A stretch of 64,000 nucleotides of DNA. Origin: JAVBJN01 sp031546985 (GTDB lineage Bacteria; Bacteroidota; Bacteroidia; Chitinophagales; Chitinophagaceae). Of the stretch, positions 41,646-51,082 are shown one piece after another (positions within the stretch are counted from its first letter, which is position 1; every line of letters starts with the position of its first letter). The notes below the pieces were generated by a model. It did not search any database. It had not been told where the DNA came from and was given only the letters and a program-made list of their open reading frames with translations. The translations under genes and the position numbers were made by a program. Location: positions 62,001 through 126,000 of the forward strand of contig JAVBJN010000022.1 in NCBI GenBank assembly GCA_031546985.1, read 5' to 3'.

Positions 41646-43079
41646 ATGTTAAAATTAATCAAAATAATTGGGCTGGCAGTAGGATTTGTGGTTTGCGCAG
41701 GGGCGCTGAATGCCCAGCGGGTGCAGTTTTCGGAACCGGTAACCTTCGATTTCAGGGCTTCTGAGTTTGATGTGCCGGGCAAGCTGGGCGATAAGCTATT
41801 CGTATTTCGCAAAGACAAGGATCTGAATGTGGTAGATGCCATGAACGACAATATGCAGCGGCTGGCTACCATTGTACTGGACTTTATTCCCGAAAAATCG
41901 AACAATATCAGTTTCGTTTCCGATGGCAAAACCATGCTGGTGTTTTACCAGCTGCAACGCCGTGGCGAAATGATTATTTACGGCGCACTGCTCGACGATC
42001 AGGCCAGGCTAATGGCAGGGCCCACTGTTATAGATTCTACCATAACCCGCAACGACCGGTTTCGCATGGTAGCCTCGCCCGATAAGCAACGGGTAGTGGT
42101 GTACCTGCAGGATCGTAGAAACGGAGGCTCGGTGCTGCGCTGGACCGCACTGGACCGTAAGTTGCAAACCATATCTACCAACGAGCAGGCGCTGCCCTCC
42201 GATGGGTTGGTAAAAAGCATTTACCTCACCAACGATGGGCAGTGGATAGGCTTGCAGGGCAGCGGTATGGAAGACCAGCTTTCTGCCAATATGAACCTGC
42301 TCATATGCCCACTGGGCGGCACCAGATTCTCTACCCTGGCAGCCAATCTCGAAGGGCGCTATATGGGCGATGCTATGCTGCGCTACAACCCGCATACCGG
42401 CAAGGCTTATGTAGCTGGCTTTTGCAGCAGTACATCCAAAGGCAATATCGATGGCTTGTATTACGGCATTGCATTGCCAGGCTCTGAAACCTGGCAGAAA
42501 ACCGCTTTTATGCCTTTTGATGAAGTGTTGAAAGATGGCGCAGGCGGCAACAAAAAACGTGCTTTTAACGACTATGTTTTTCGGGAGCTGGTGATAACCA
42601 AAGACGAAGGTTTTCTGATGGCTGCGGAAAAGTACTATACCTCTACCCGGCAAATGTATGCTTCGGGCATGGGCATGTACCCTTACTATTACAACCCCAA
42701 TTACAACCGGTTGCTGCGCGAGTTTAACTACAGCGATGTATTGTTGCTGTCCTGCACGGCAGATGGGGAGCGTAAATGGAGCGATTTTGTACGCAAAGAC
42801 CAAACTACCCTGGAAGATGACGGTGCTTTTTCCGGATACGGCATGCTCAACACCGGCGATGCCATTAAATTTATTTTCAACAACATGGAATCGGCCTCTA
42901 CCAGTCTTAAAGTGGTGTCTGTGAACCCTATAGGGAAAATGATTACCAACCAGCTCGATCGCGATTATACCCGGTATTACGACTGGCTGCCCCGGTATGG
43001 CAAGCAGATTTCGGCCCGGCAAATGCTGGTGCCCTGTATTTATAAAGGAAAACTTTGTTTTGCGAAAGTAGATTTTTAA
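41646..43079 (+). CDS. Secreted protein of unknown function
   Basis: A 477-residue protein with a signal peptide (ends G-A-L-N-A-Q near 24). The mature part alternates beta strands with repeated short aromatic motifs and reads like a six- or seven-bladed propeller (L-F-V-F-R-K-D; R-V-V-V-Y-L-Q-D-R; Y-V-A-G-F-C), but no named family is recognised. A Tyr/Met-rich loop (Y-A-S-G-M-G-M-Y-P-Y-Y-Y-N-P-N-Y) lies near residue 338. It heads a run of five closely spaced genes leading to dsbD, with only 9 bases to the next. Confidence 0.6.
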   Translation: MLKLIKIIGLAVGFVVCAGALNAQRVQFSEPVTFDFRASEFDVPGKLGDKLFVFRKDKDLNVVDAMNDNMQRLATIVLDFIPEKSNNISFVSDGKTMLVFYQLQRRGEMIIYGALLDDQARLMAGPTVIDSTITRNDRFRMVASPDKQRVVVYLQDRRNGGSVLRWTALDRKLQTISTNEQALPSDGLVKSIYLTNDGQWIGLQGSGMEDQLSANMNLLICPLGGTRFSTLAANLEGRYMGDAMLRYNPHTGKAYVAGFCSSTSKGNIDGLYYGIALPGSETWQKTAFMPFDEVLKDGAGGNKKRAFNDYVFRELVITKDEGFLMAAEKYYTSTRQMYASGMGMYPYYYNPNYNRLLREFNYSDVLLLSCTADGERKWSDFVRKDQTTLEDDGAFSGYGMLNTGDAIKFIFNNMESASTSLKVVSVNPIGKMITNQLDRDYTRYYDWLPRYGKQISARQMLVPCIYKGKLCFAKVDF

Positions 43080-43088
43080 TCTTGCGGC

Positions 43089-44072
43089 ATGTATCCACAG
43101 GCATTCAAAACCATCAACCCGGTTGGGCTTATCCAGCTTTTTCTGTTAACCTTCCTGCTTAAGTTCTACCTGCTCACCGGTCAAAGGGTGCCGTACCAGA
43201 ACTTTAGCGGCAGCTATGTGTTTCAGTTGCTGGTCAACTGGCTCTCCGGCAATATGGGTTTTGGCGCAATGGCTTTTAACTTTCTGGCCATTATATGCCT
43301 GCTGGTACAATCGCTGGTGCTCAACCGCATAGCCAACCAGGCCAGGCTGTTTACCCGCAATACCTACCTGCCGGCCATGAGCTACATTGTATGCTCTACC
43401 CTTATCCAGGGGGCCGACGTGTTTTCGGATATTATGGTAGCCAATTTCCTGGTTATAGCCTCATTTGCCGGTATGATGACGCTTAACAGCTCGCCATCGC
43501 CCCGCAGGCATGTGTACTATACCGGGTTGCTGCTGGGATTGGGTGCGCTCATTTGCCCGCCGGCCTTGCTGCTTTTTGGCCTGCTGGTGGCTGCCATAGC
43601 CATTACCCGTCCGTTTGTACTGGCCGAGTATGCGGCCGCGCTCATGGGTGGACTATCGCCCTATTATTTTCTGGCGGCATGGTTGTTTATTACCGACCGT
43701 ATAGCGCTGTTTCCCCGCCTGTTTTCCTTCAGCCTTACTTATCCCAAACATCTGCCGCTGCCCGAAGTATGGGTAGGACTGGGGCTTTTTGTGCTCCTGC
43801 TGGCCTTAGGCTCTTTCCGCCTGCGCAAAGGTTTTTTAAAGATGCTGATACAGGTGCGCAAGAACTGGCTGGTCGTTAATGTTTACTTAATATTTTCTGT
43901 ATTGGAGGTTTTCATCATTAAGAATGGTTTCTTTACCAATTACCTTGTGTTATTACCAGCCACTTCTTTGATAGCTGTATTTGCCTTTAATCACGAGAAG
44001 AAGAAGAAAATTTCTAATTTTACCTACTTTATCATAATCGGATGCATTCTGGCCATCCAATACCTGTTATAG
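43089..44072 (+). CDS. DUF6427-like polytopic membrane protein
   Basis: A 327-residue inner-membrane protein with about nine hydrophobic helices and short loops, ending in the basic run K-K-K-K just before the last helix. The pattern (N-P-V-G-L-I start, repeated L-L-G-L-G-A-L-I-C-P-P-A-L-L helix near 150, P-Y-Y-F-L near 198) resembles the Bacteroidota-specific DUF6427 family, of unknown function, often found beside purine or pyrimidine genes. Here too it precedes purQ, 11 bases away, so co-transcription is likely. Confidence 0.65.
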   Translation: MYPQAFKTINPVGLIQLFLLTFLLKFYLLTGQRVPYQNFSGSYVFQLLVNWLSGNMGFGAMAFNFLAIICLLVQSLVLNRIANQARLFTRNTYLPAMSYIVCSTLIQGADVFSDIMVANFLVIASFAGMMTLNSSPSPRRHVYYTGLLLGLGALICPPALLLFGLLVAAIAITRPFVLAEYAAALMGGLSPYYFLAAWLFITDRIALFPRLFSFSLTYPKHLPLPEVWVGLGLFVLLLALGSFRLRKGFLKMLIQVRKNWLVVNVYLIFSVLEVFIIKNGFFTNYLVLLPATSLIAVFAFNHEKKKKISNFTYFIIIGCILAIQYLL

Positions 44073-44083
44073 AAAACTGTTAT

Positions 44084-44779
44084 ATGAAATTCGGAGTTGT
44101 AATTTTTCCCGGTTCTAATTGCGACCAGGACATGATCAATGCATTGAGAGAAGACCTTCAGCGTGAGGTAGTTGTACTTTGGCACAAAGACAGTGACCTG
44201 AGTATGTTTACTACCGATGACTGCATTGTTCTGCCCGGTGGATTCTCGTATGGCGATTATCTGCGCTGCGGTGCGGTAGCTCGCTTCAGTCCCATTATGG
44301 AATCTGTGATCGAGTTTGCCAACAAAGGCGGAAAAGTATTGGGTGTGTGCAACGGGTTTCAGATCCTTTGCGAATCGCACCTGCTGCCCGGCGCTCTGTT
44401 GATTAACGAATCTCAGAAATTCATTTGCAAAAACGTACACATCACCAGCGACAACGCTGTGGCCCCTATTTCTAAAGATGTTACCGGCAAAGCCCTCAAA
44501 ATTCCTGTAGCCCACGGCGAAGGACGTTTTTATGCTGCCCCGGAAGTAATCGAGCAACTGGAAGCCAACAACCAGGTGATTTTCCGCTATTGCGATGAGA
44601 ATGGTAATGTGCTGGATACGCATAACCCCAACGGTACTACCAACGGCATTGCCGGTATCTGCAACGCAGGCCGCAACGTATTTGGTATGATGCCGCACCC
44701 GGAAAGGGCCTGTTCATCGATTTTGGGTAATACCGACGGTAAACTGATCCTGGAAAGCCTGATCAAGAACGCGAACTAA
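44084..44779 (+). CDS. purQ: Phosphoribosylformylglycinamidine synthase subunit PurQ
   Basis: A 231-residue class I glutamine amidotransferase that releases ammonia for the fourth step of purine synthesis. Visible: start K-F-G-V-V-I-F-P-G-S-N-C-D, the G-G-F-S-Y-G-D-Y-L-R-C-G oxyanion region, the catalytic Cys in V-L-G-V-C-N-G-F-Q (about 89) and the His/Glu pair in P-H-P-E-R near the end. A separate small PurQ implies a separate PurL/PurS elsewhere. Start at the ATG at 44084; an in-frame upstream ATG would overlap the previous gene. Confidence 0.96.
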   Translation: MKFGVVIFPGSNCDQDMINALREDLQREVVVLWHKDSDLSMFTTDDCIVLPGGFSYGDYLRCGAVARFSPIMESVIEFANKGGKVLGVCNGFQILCESHLLPGALLINESQKFICKNVHITSDNAVAPISKDVTGKALKIPVAHGEGRFYAAPEVIEQLEANNQVIFRYCDENGNVLDTHNPNGTTNGIAGICNAGRNVFGMMPHPERACSSILGNTDGKLILESLIKNAN

Positions 44780-44791
44780 TTTATATAGAGT

Positions 44792-45250
44792 ATGAAGCAC
44801 CTCCTGGTATCCGGGCTATTGAGTATAGCCTGCTTGTTTGCATGCACTGCTCATGCGCAGATGGTTAAAGACCCCTCGCACTGGACCTTTGCTGCCAAAC
44901 GCATCAGCGCTACCGAAGTGGAAATAACCGCATCGGTAAAACTGGATGGCAACTGGCATGTATGGAGCCTTGAGCCGGGAGGTGATGGTACTTTGATAGC
45001 CCCTTCTTTTGAATTTGAAAAGGGAACCGCTGTAATGGGCAAGCCCGCAGAAACCGGAACCAGGCAATCCATGAAACTGGAGTTCCTGGAAGAAGGCAAG
45101 CAGCAGGTGTATTATTTTGAGCACGAGGCTTCCTTTTCCCAGAAAATAAAAACCAAAGCCACCACTGTAAAAGGTGAGATCGAATACCAGCTTTGCAACG
45201 ACCAGATGTGTCTTCCGCCACGGTCGCAAACCTTTGACCTTAAATTTTAA
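44792..45250 (+). CDS. Free-standing DsbD-alpha-like periplasmic domain
   Basis: A 152-residue secreted protein (signal peptide ending T-A-H-A-Q near 23) that consists only of the DsbD N-terminal (DsbC_N-like) immunoglobulin-fold domain. It keeps the redox cysteines in Y-Q-L-C-N-D-Q-M-C-L-P-P (Cys135 and Cys140) and the K-D-P-x-H-W-T-F opening shared with the next gene's N-terminus. It is clearly a paralogue of that domain and lies 35 bases before dsbD. Likely passes electrons from DsbD to periplasmic partners, an inference. Confidence 0.85.
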   Translation: MKHLLVSGLLSIACLFACTAHAQMVKDPSHWTFAAKRISATEVEITASVKLDGNWHVWSLEPGGDGTLIAPSFEFEKGTAVMGKPAETGTRQSMKLEFLEEGKQQVYYFEHEASFSQKIKTKATTVKGEIEYQLCNDQMCLPPRSQTFDLKF

Positions 45251-45285
45251 ACCTTAAAAAATCTGGATTTAACCTGTTTCCGAGT

Positions 45286-47445
45286 ATGAAAAAAATCATA
45301 GCAGGCTTGCTGATGCTCCTGATGGGTATTGTGCACGCAGGAGCGCAGATCACAAAAGATCCTACGCATTGGACTTTCGAAGCGCAAAAGACCGGCGATA
45401 ATACCTTTAACGTTATTATTAAACTGAAGCTGAATCAGCATTGGCATATCTATTCTTTTAACCCGGGTGGAGACGGAACATTATTGCCCCCGGTATTTAG
45501 TTTTGGAAAAAACGCTGCTGTAAAGCTCGATGGAAAGGTTAAGGAAAGCGGAAAACTGGAAGATGAAGACATTGATGGGGTAGGCGTGGTGCATTACTTC
45601 AAAAACAATGTAACCTATACCCAAAAAATTACGGCCAAAGCCAATACCACCCTTACCGGTGTGGTAGAATACCAGGTGTGCGACGATCATGGTTGCCTGC
45701 CTCCCCAAAAAAAATCATTCTCTGTTACTATTGATGGCATAGCCGGTGGCGACTCTGCTGCCCTGGCCGCTGCTGCCGGTGCGGTAACCGATACTGCCAC
45801 ACACGATACTACGGTGGTTGCTCCTGCAGCACCAACTTCTGCTACCGAAGCTACTACGCCCGCGGTAGACAAAAACGAAAATTCCAAAGCTGCAGCCAAA
45901 GCCGAGAAACACTCGGCCTGGATGTTGTTTTTCTTTGCATTGGGTGGTGGCCTGCTGGCAGTGCTTACGCCTTGCATTTTCTCTATGATCCCTATTACGG
46001 TGAGCTTCTTTACCAAGCGCAGCCAAAACCGTCAGCAGGGTATTAAAAATGCGGTGCTGTACTCCTTGTCTATCATCGGCATCTTTACCATTTTAGGTAT
46101 TGCTATAACCCTTATTTTCGGAACCAACGCGCTGAACAACCTGTCTACCAACTGGATAGCCAACCTGTTCTTCTTCGTTATTTTCGTAGTGTTTGGGGTG
46201 TCTTTCCTGGGTGCATTTGAAATTACCCTGCCCAGCAGCTGGACCAATAAAACAGATTCCAAAGCCAATACCAACTCATTTGGCGGTATCTTCTTTATGG
46301 CGCTTACGCTGGTTATTGTGTCTTTCTCCTGCACCGGTCCTATTGTAGGCCCATTGCTGGTACTGGCCAGTAAAGGCGGTATAGCGGGCCCTGCGGTAGG
46401 TATGTTTGGCTTCTCACTGGGTCTGGCGCTGCCATTCTCCCTGTTTGCCATCTTTCCAAGTATTTTGAACAAGCTGGGCAAAAGCGGTGGCTGGTTAAAC
46501 AGTGTAAAAGTAACCCTGGGCTTTATTGAACTGGGTCTGGCCATGAAGTTCCTGAGCAATGCCGATCTGTCTATGGGCTGGCGCTTGCTGGATCGTGAGA
46601 TCTTTATCGGCATCTGGATCGTACTGTCGTTCCTGTTAGGTCTGTACCTGATTGGAAAAATCAAGTTCTCGCACGATAGCGAACTGCCTAAAAACCACTT
46701 TGAACAATCTTACCTCACTACTACCCGTTTGTCATTTGCCATAGCCGCGTTTGCCTTTATGGTATACCTGGTGCCTGGTTTGTGTGGTGCCCCGCTCAAA
46801 GGTATGAGCGCACTTTTACCGCAAATGGGTACGCAGGATTGGGTAGCCGGTGGCGGATCATCGTCTGGCAACGGTGGTGGCGCGCATGCTGCCGCTGCAG
46901 ACCCCAACAGCATTGCAGGTTTGCTGGCAGCCAACAACGTAATGCCGGTGAAGTATGTAGATAAACTGAAATTATACGAGCCCGAACTGGTTAAAAAGAA
47001 TGGTATGATTACCTTCTTTGACCTGGAAGAGGCCAAAGCCGCTGCCAAAAAACTGAAGAAGCCGCTCATGCTCGACTTTACCGGTATCAACTGTGTAAAC
47101 TGCCGTAAAATGGAGTCGCAGGTTTGGTCTGATGGAGAAGTGATGAAGCGCCTGCTCAACGATTTTGTAGTAGTATCGCTGTACTGCGATTACGATGGCG
47201 AAAAACTGCCTGAGGCTGAGCGGTACGATTCTAAAATACTCGGTTCCAGAGTAGAGACCCTGGGCGATAAAAACGAGGATTACCAGGCCACCAGGTTTAA
47301 CTCCAATACCCAGCCGTTTTACTTCTTTATTTATGAAAACGACAACCTGCTGGCAGAAAAAGGATATCCTTACGACCCCAACGTAGCAATGTTTGTAAAA
47401 CACCTCGACGCGGTAAAAGAAAAATACAAAGCGCTGAATCCATAA
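45286..47445 (+). CDS. dsbD: Thiol:disulfide interchange protein DsbD
   Basis: A 719-residue three-part transmembrane reductase. Signal peptide, then the alpha domain (about 22-150; V-C-D-D-H-G-C-L-P-P), an Ala/Thr-rich linker, the membrane domain of eight to nine helices (about 210-510) with its redox cysteines in L-T-P-C-I-F-S and F-S-C-T-G-P, and a C-terminal thioredoxin-like gamma domain with N-C-V-N-C (about 604-608). It moves electrons from cytoplasmic thioredoxin to the periplasm. The extra helices and Gly/Ser loop near 525 are longer than in E. coli. Followed by a terminator. Confidence 0.92.
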   Translation: MKKIIAGLLMLLMGIVHAGAQITKDPTHWTFEAQKTGDNTFNVIIKLKLNQHWHIYSFNPGGDGTLLPPVFSFGKNAAVKLDGKVKESGKLEDEDIDGVGVVHYFKNNVTYTQKITAKANTTLTGVVEYQVCDDHGCLPPQKKSFSVTIDGIAGGDSAALAAAAGAVTDTATHDTTVVAPAAPTSATEATTPAVDKNENSKAAAKAEKHSAWMLFFFALGGGLLAVLTPCIFSMIPITVSFFTKRSQNRQQGIKNAVLYSLSIIGIFTILGIAITLIFGTNALNNLSTNWIANLFFFVIFVVFGVSFLGAFEITLPSSWTNKTDSKANTNSFGGIFFMALTLVIVSFSCTGPIVGPLLVLASKGGIAGPAVGMFGFSLGLALPFSLFAIFPSILNKLGKSGGWLNSVKVTLGFIELGLAMKFLSNADLSMGWRLLDREIFIGIWIVLSFLLGLYLIGKIKFSHDSELPKNHFEQSYLTTTRLSFAIAAFAFMVYLVPGLCGAPLKGMSALLPQMGTQDWVAGGGSSSGNGGGAHAAAADPNSIAGLLAANNVMPVKYVDKLKLYEPELVKKNGMITFFDLEEAKAAAKKLKKPLMLDFTGINCVNCRKMESQVWSDGEVMKRLLNDFVVVSLYCDYDGEKLPEAERYDSKILGSRVETLGDKNEDYQATRFNSNTQPFYFFIYENDNLLAEKGYPYDPNVAMFVKHLDAVKEKYKALNP

Positions 47446-47463
47446 GCGTTTCAACTGCATCAG

Positions 47464-47501
47464 AAAAACGGAGTTCCTGTAAAAAGGGCTCCGTTTTTTT
47501 A
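47464..47501 (+). terminator. Terminator after dsbD
   Basis: ACGGAG pairs with CTCCGT (with an inner CC/GG), followed by seven T. Confidence 0.85.
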
Positions 47502-47602
47502 TGCACGGTATGGTTTCTTTTCAGGGCTTTTTCGTAAATTTCATATAAAGGGAGTTATAGCGGGTATGGCTTCAATTGTTTACTTATTAAAATCTCAACC
47601 CT

Positions 47603-48127
47603 ATGTTGTCTAATTCTGTAAAAGATGCACTAAATACACAGGTTGCGCTGGAAGCACAATCTTCTCAGGCATACCTGGCCATGGCCTCCTGGGCCGAAAT
47701 ACAGCCCGGTCTCGAGGGCGTAACCGAATTCTTCTATAAGCAATCTGAAGAAGAAAGGGTGCACATGCTTAAGCTTATCCGTTTTATTAACGAGCGGGGT
47801 GGCTTTGCGGTAATCTCTACCCTCGACCAGCCAATGGTAACCTTCCCTTCGCTGAAGCACGCGTTCGAAGAGTTTTTAAACCATGAGCTTAAAGTGTCGG
47901 AAAGCATTAACGACCTGGTAGATCTTGCCTTGCGCGAGAAGGATTATGCCACCTACAACTTCCTGCAATGGTATGTAACCGAGCAAATGGAAGAAGAGCG
48001 CCTGGCCCGCATCCTGAACGATAAACTGGAAATGATAGGCGAAGACCGCAGTGGTCTCTACCTGTTCGACCGCGATATTATGAACTACCGCGCCATGTCT
48101 ACCGGCGGTGGCGGCGGAAGAAAATAA
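47603..48127 (+). CDS. ftnA: Non-heme ferritin
   Basis: A 174-residue iron-storage protein forming a 24-subunit cage. The four-helix bundle has the ferroxidase ligands in L-E-A-Q-S-S-Q-A-Y (Glu17, Tyr24), E-E-E-R-V-H (Glu50, His53 region), a Glu near 94 and W-Y-V-T-E-Q (Glu near 127). Ends with a Gly-rich tail T-G-G-G-G-G-R-K. No haem-binding Met52 signature of bacterioferritin. Single gene between two strong terminators; no Fur-box was recognised in the 100-base upstream gap. Confidence 0.95.
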   Translation: MLSNSVKDALNTQVALEAQSSQAYLAMASWAEIQPGLEGVTEFFYKQSEEERVHMLKLIRFINERGGFAVISTLDQPMVTFPSLKHAFEEFLNHELKVSESINDLVDLALREKDYATYNFLQWYVTEQMEEERLARILNDKLEMIGEDRSGLYLFDRDIMNYRAMSTGGGGGRK

Positions 48128-48146
48128 TCGAATAAACCGAGTGCAT

Positions 48147-48181
48147 AAAAAAGCCCCCGCAGTATCTGCGGGGGCTTTTGC
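48147..48181. terminator. Bidirectional terminator between ftnA and the PQQ-propeller gene
   Basis: AAGCCCCCGCAG (48151-48162) pairs with CTGCGGGGGCTT (48166-48177), with A and T runs on both flanks. Confidence 0.92.
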
Positions 48182-48201
48182 TATAATTTATGTGTTTTCG
48201 T

Positions 48202-49323
48202 CTAGTACTTGCTCATACCGCTTACAGAAGGGTACACCACTTCGGTAACTGCGTTAACAACAGGCGAAGTTTCTATTACACCATTCAGGTTGGCTTTCCA
48301 TTTAATATTACCATTGGTAGCATCTACACAGTAAAGGAATTTATCGTAACCGCCAAAGAATACCAGGTTGTTCCACACTGCCGGAGATGATTTGATAATG
48401 CTGCTTTGCGGAATTTTCCATTTCAGTGCGCCATCGGCCAGGTTAATGGCATACATGCCAAAGTCGTAGCTGCCTACATAACCCAGTTCCTTGCTGCCAA
48501 ACATAGAGCTTTCGACTCTCTCGTTGGTCGCATAAATCCATCTTGGATTGCCGGAGATGGTATCAATAGCATAAATTTTCTGATCGGTGCTGCCGGCAAT
48601 TACCATTCCGTAATAAGCCAGTGGCGAAGCGTATACTGCATTGCCGGTTTGGTATGCCCATTCCTGCGCGCCGGTAAATTTGTTGATGCTTAAAATCTGG
48701 CCGGCATCGTTGCCCACATAAACGTGGTTGCCCGATACAGCAGGAGAAGAGCGCACAGGGCCGGCTGTCTGGTAATCCCAGATCTTAGTGCCGGAGAATT
48801 TATCGAGGCAGTACACCTTACCATCTTTGCCACCTACAAACACACGGTCGTTGTTAAAGGTAGGAGAGGAGGTTACACCAGCGCCGGTAGCATACTTCCA
48901 TTCCAGGGTATCGGCATTAAGATCGTAGCAGTAAACATTATTGTCTTCGCAACCTACGGTCATAAATTCCTTGTCAATGGCAATAGAAGAGTATAGGGCA
49001 GAAGGCAGCAAGATGCTGTTGTCTTCTTTTCCTGTTTTTTCGTCTACTTTATAGATCCTGCCGTTGGCGGCCGGAATGTAGATTTTACCATTACGGATAG
49101 CAGGAACGCCATACAGGTCTGAATTGGTTTGGAACTCCCACTTTTTCTTACCGGTTTCTGCTTCAAAAGCATAAAGCTTCTGATTGTTGTTTCCGATATA
49201 TACAGTGGGAACAGACGTATCTGGCAATGGATCATCTTTGCTGAACTTGTCTTCGCAGGATGTTAAGGTCAGGGAAAACAGGGCTAAAGATAAAGAGGGT
49301 AAAAACCAACGGCTCATGCGCAA
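48202..49323 (-). CDS. PQQ-like beta-propeller lipoprotein
   Basis: A 373-residue lipoprotein (L-T-S-C, Cys23). The body is a run of seven to eight PQQ/quinoprotein-type blades, each with Y-[AC]-[IFLY]-D-x-x-[TS]-G-x-x-x-W (for example L-Y-A-F-E-A-E-T-G-K-K-K-W and V-Y-C-L-D-K-F-S-G-T-K-I-W). It resembles BamB in shape, but no Bam gene lies nearby and PQQ catalytic residues are not evident, so a scaffold or carbohydrate-surface role is equally likely. Start may be the second Met (49317). Confidence 0.85.
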   Translation of the reverse strand: MRMSRWFLPSLSLALFSLTLTSCEDKFSKDDPLPDTSVPTVYIGNNNQKLYAFEAETGKKKWEFQTNSDLYGVPAIRNGKIYIPAANGRIYKVDEKTGKEDNSILLPSALYSSIAIDKEFMTVGCEDNNVYCYDLNADTLEWKYATGAGVTSSPTFNNDRVFVGGKDGKVYCLDKFSGTKIWDYQTAGPVRSSPAVSGNHVYVGNDAGQILSINKFTGAQEWAYQTGNAVYASPLAYYGMVIAGSTDQKIYAIDTISGNPRWIYATNERVESSMFGSKELGYVGSYDFGMYAINLADGALKWKIPQSSIIKSSPAVWNNLVFFGGYDKFLYCVDATNGNIKWKANLNGVIETSPVVNAVTEVVYPSVSGMSKY

Positions 49324-49373
49324 AAGAATTTGTGTATGAAAATAGGTAATAATAAATAGAAATTCAACCTCGG

Positions 49374-49408
49374 CTAAAAAAAAGCTGTACGTTTTGAAGG
49401 TACAGCTT
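49374..49408 (-). terminator. Terminator after scpB
   Basis: AAGCTGTAC (49382-49390) pairs with GTACAGCTT (49400-49408); nine T follow on the minus strand. Confidence 0.9.
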
Positions 49409-49418
49409 GTAAGGTATT

Positions 49419-50108
49419 TTATGCTTCGGGTTCCGGCGGGGTATCGCCCTGCTCTTCGGAGGGTAGTTCGTCCATTGCCTCGAGCAGCTCGCCATCTTCG
49501 GTTACCAGCAGCCTTCCCGGATCTTCGGGTATGGCTTCCATAGCATCAGTAGGCATTACAATATCGTCGGGAAACACTTCGCGGAGTTTAGGCAGCTCAT
49601 CCATCGAGTTAAGACCAAAATAGTCCATAAACGATTTAGACACTGTGTAGGTCAGCGGTTTACCCACCATTTCCTCATTACGGCCCGAGATCATAATCAG
49701 GTCTTTCTCGAGCAGTTTCTGCACCGAGTAGTCGCAGCTTACCCCACGGATGTATTCAATCTCCGGTTTGGTAATGGGCTGGCGATAGGCAATAATAGCC
49801 AGGGTTTCCAGCGCGGCGGTAGACAGTTTTTTGATAAACTTATCCCCGTTCAATTGCAATATGGTAGGGTGGTAATCCTTTTTGGTCAGAAACTGGTATC
49901 CGCCCCCGATCTCTTTAAGTTCGAAAGGAAAGAATTCCGAGTCGTATTTTTCCTTGATGGCTTCGATGCTGGCACTGATTTGCGCAGGTACCAGTTCGTC
50001 GCTCTCCAGGGCATTTTTTACCAGGTCGGTCAGCTCTGTTTGCGTCAGCGGTTTATCGCTGGCAAAAACGAGGGCTTCTACATGCAGCATCAATTGTTCA
50101 ATCACCAT
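49419..50108 (-). CDS. scpB: Segregation and condensation protein ScpB
   Basis: A 229-residue subunit of the SMC-ScpAB condensin. Two winged-helix domains are seen (about 10-85 and 90-170), the second with T-A-A-L-E-T-L-A-I-I-A-Y-R-Q-P-I-T-K-P-E-I-E-Y-I-R-G-V split around the family signature (Y-R-Q-P). The last 45 residues are acidic and probably disordered. ScpA and SMC are not in this window. Monocistronic by its terminator and the empty gap upstream. Confidence 0.93.
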   Translation of the reverse strand: MVIEQLMLHVEALVFASDKPLTQTELTDLVKNALESDELVPAQISASIEAIKEKYDSEFFPFELKEIGGGYQFLTKKDYHPTILQLNGDKFIKKLSTAALETLAIIAYRQPITKPEIEYIRGVSCDYSVQKLLEKDLIMISGRNEEMVGKPLTYTVSKSFMDYFGLNSMDELPKLREVFPDDIVMPTDAMEAIPEDPGRLLVTEDGELLEAMDELPSEEQGDTPPEPEA

Positions 50109-50391
50109 AGTAAATCATTTACCATTCTAAGGTAACAAGCCCTGTCTTATCTGCACTGTTAAGTAATGCACAAATGTGGGTAACTTGTATATATATGTCT
50201 GAAAATCAGACGGTTTTATCTTGTATTATCAAATTGTCAGCTAAATACTATTCAAAAACAGCATCTTACTAGATCAAAAGCACCTAATCCTAAATGCACC
50301 GCAGGCGCCCCTTAAACAGAAATACTTTTGTATAGTTAATACGAATGCAAATTTATGGAAACCTGCCTGTTTTCGGGCAAAAATAAGGAGC
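50109..50391. other. Gene-free divergent gap before the LytTR operon
   Basis: Holds GTCTGA-AAA-TCAGAC (50197-50211), a weak hairpin, and a TACTTTTG element (50323-50330) 62 bases before the next ATG. Nothing else is supported. Confidence 0.5.
50323..50330 (+). promoter_or_regulatory. -7 element TACTTTTG of the LytTR operon
   Basis: Exact TAnnTTTG before the first of four closely spaced genes (50392-53342); no good -33 element was seen, which fits an activated promoter. Confidence 0.5.
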
Positions 50392-51078
50392 ATGGATATT
50401 CTTTTTCAGTTATTGGACTGGGTTAGTCTCATCATTCTCGGTGTGCTGGTATTATTCCGGCGCAAGAGAATGCTGGAAGCTCCTTTTAAATACCTCACCT
50501 GGTGGATAGGGGTACGCTTTTTTGAGATCCTATATATATATGGTGTATCGGTAACCAATCCTGCTGCAGAATGGGGCAATTACGGATCGCAGGTTTTTGC
50601 CCTGGCCGAATTGCTTACCCTGGTATTTTTTCTGCGGCAGTTGTCGGAGACCTGGCTTACCCATCATTTCTACCTTGTTACCGGCATTATGCTGGCCGCC
50701 GGAGCCGCTTTGCTGGTATATATGCCCGGCATTTACTCTACAGAAGCCTGCTTGCTCATACTATCGGTAATAGGGCTGGTGTATTGTATCGACTTTCTTA
50801 TTCAGCAGGTGCGGCTGCCTATTCCGCAAAGTGTACCCAATGTGCCCCTGTTCTGGATGGTTTGCGGCTTACTGGTGTTTCACCTGGGGGCCACCCTGGT
50901 TTATGGGGCCGAAGTGGTATTTAGCAGAGAACAGCGGGAGCTTATTATGCCCGGTATGCAATATGCATCGAGCCTTATCCATTTATGCGGTACAGGTATG
51001 CAGGTTTTAATCATGATTGGTTTATTACAACTTAGAAGATCTTGGCAGATAGGCGACGCATTTAGTTTTAATATGTAA
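50392..51078 (+). CDS. Seven-helix membrane protein 1 of the LytTR operon
   Basis: A 228-residue integral membrane protein with about seven hydrophobic segments and a short basic loop (F-R-R-K-R) after the first. The last third (F-W-M-V-C-G-L-L-V-F-H-L-G-A then a charged loop and Y-A-S-S-L-I-H-L-C-G-T-G-M-Q-V-L) is laid out like that of the next gene, suggesting ancient duplication. No known ligand-binding motif. The following gene starts 4 bases after its stop, so it is part of the signalling operon and may be the sensor. Confidence 0.65.
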   Translation: MDILFQLLDWVSLIILGVLVLFRRKRMLEAPFKYLTWWIGVRFFEILYIYGVSVTNPAAEWGNYGSQVFALAELLTLVFFLRQLSETWLTHHFYLVTGIMLAAGAALLVYMPGIYSTEACLLILSVIGLVYCIDFLIQQVRLPIPQSVPNVPLFWMVCGLLVFHLGATLVYGAEVVFSREQRELIMPGMQYASSLIHLCGTGMQVLIMIGLLQLRRSWQIGDAFSFNM

Positions 51079-51082
51079 CCAA

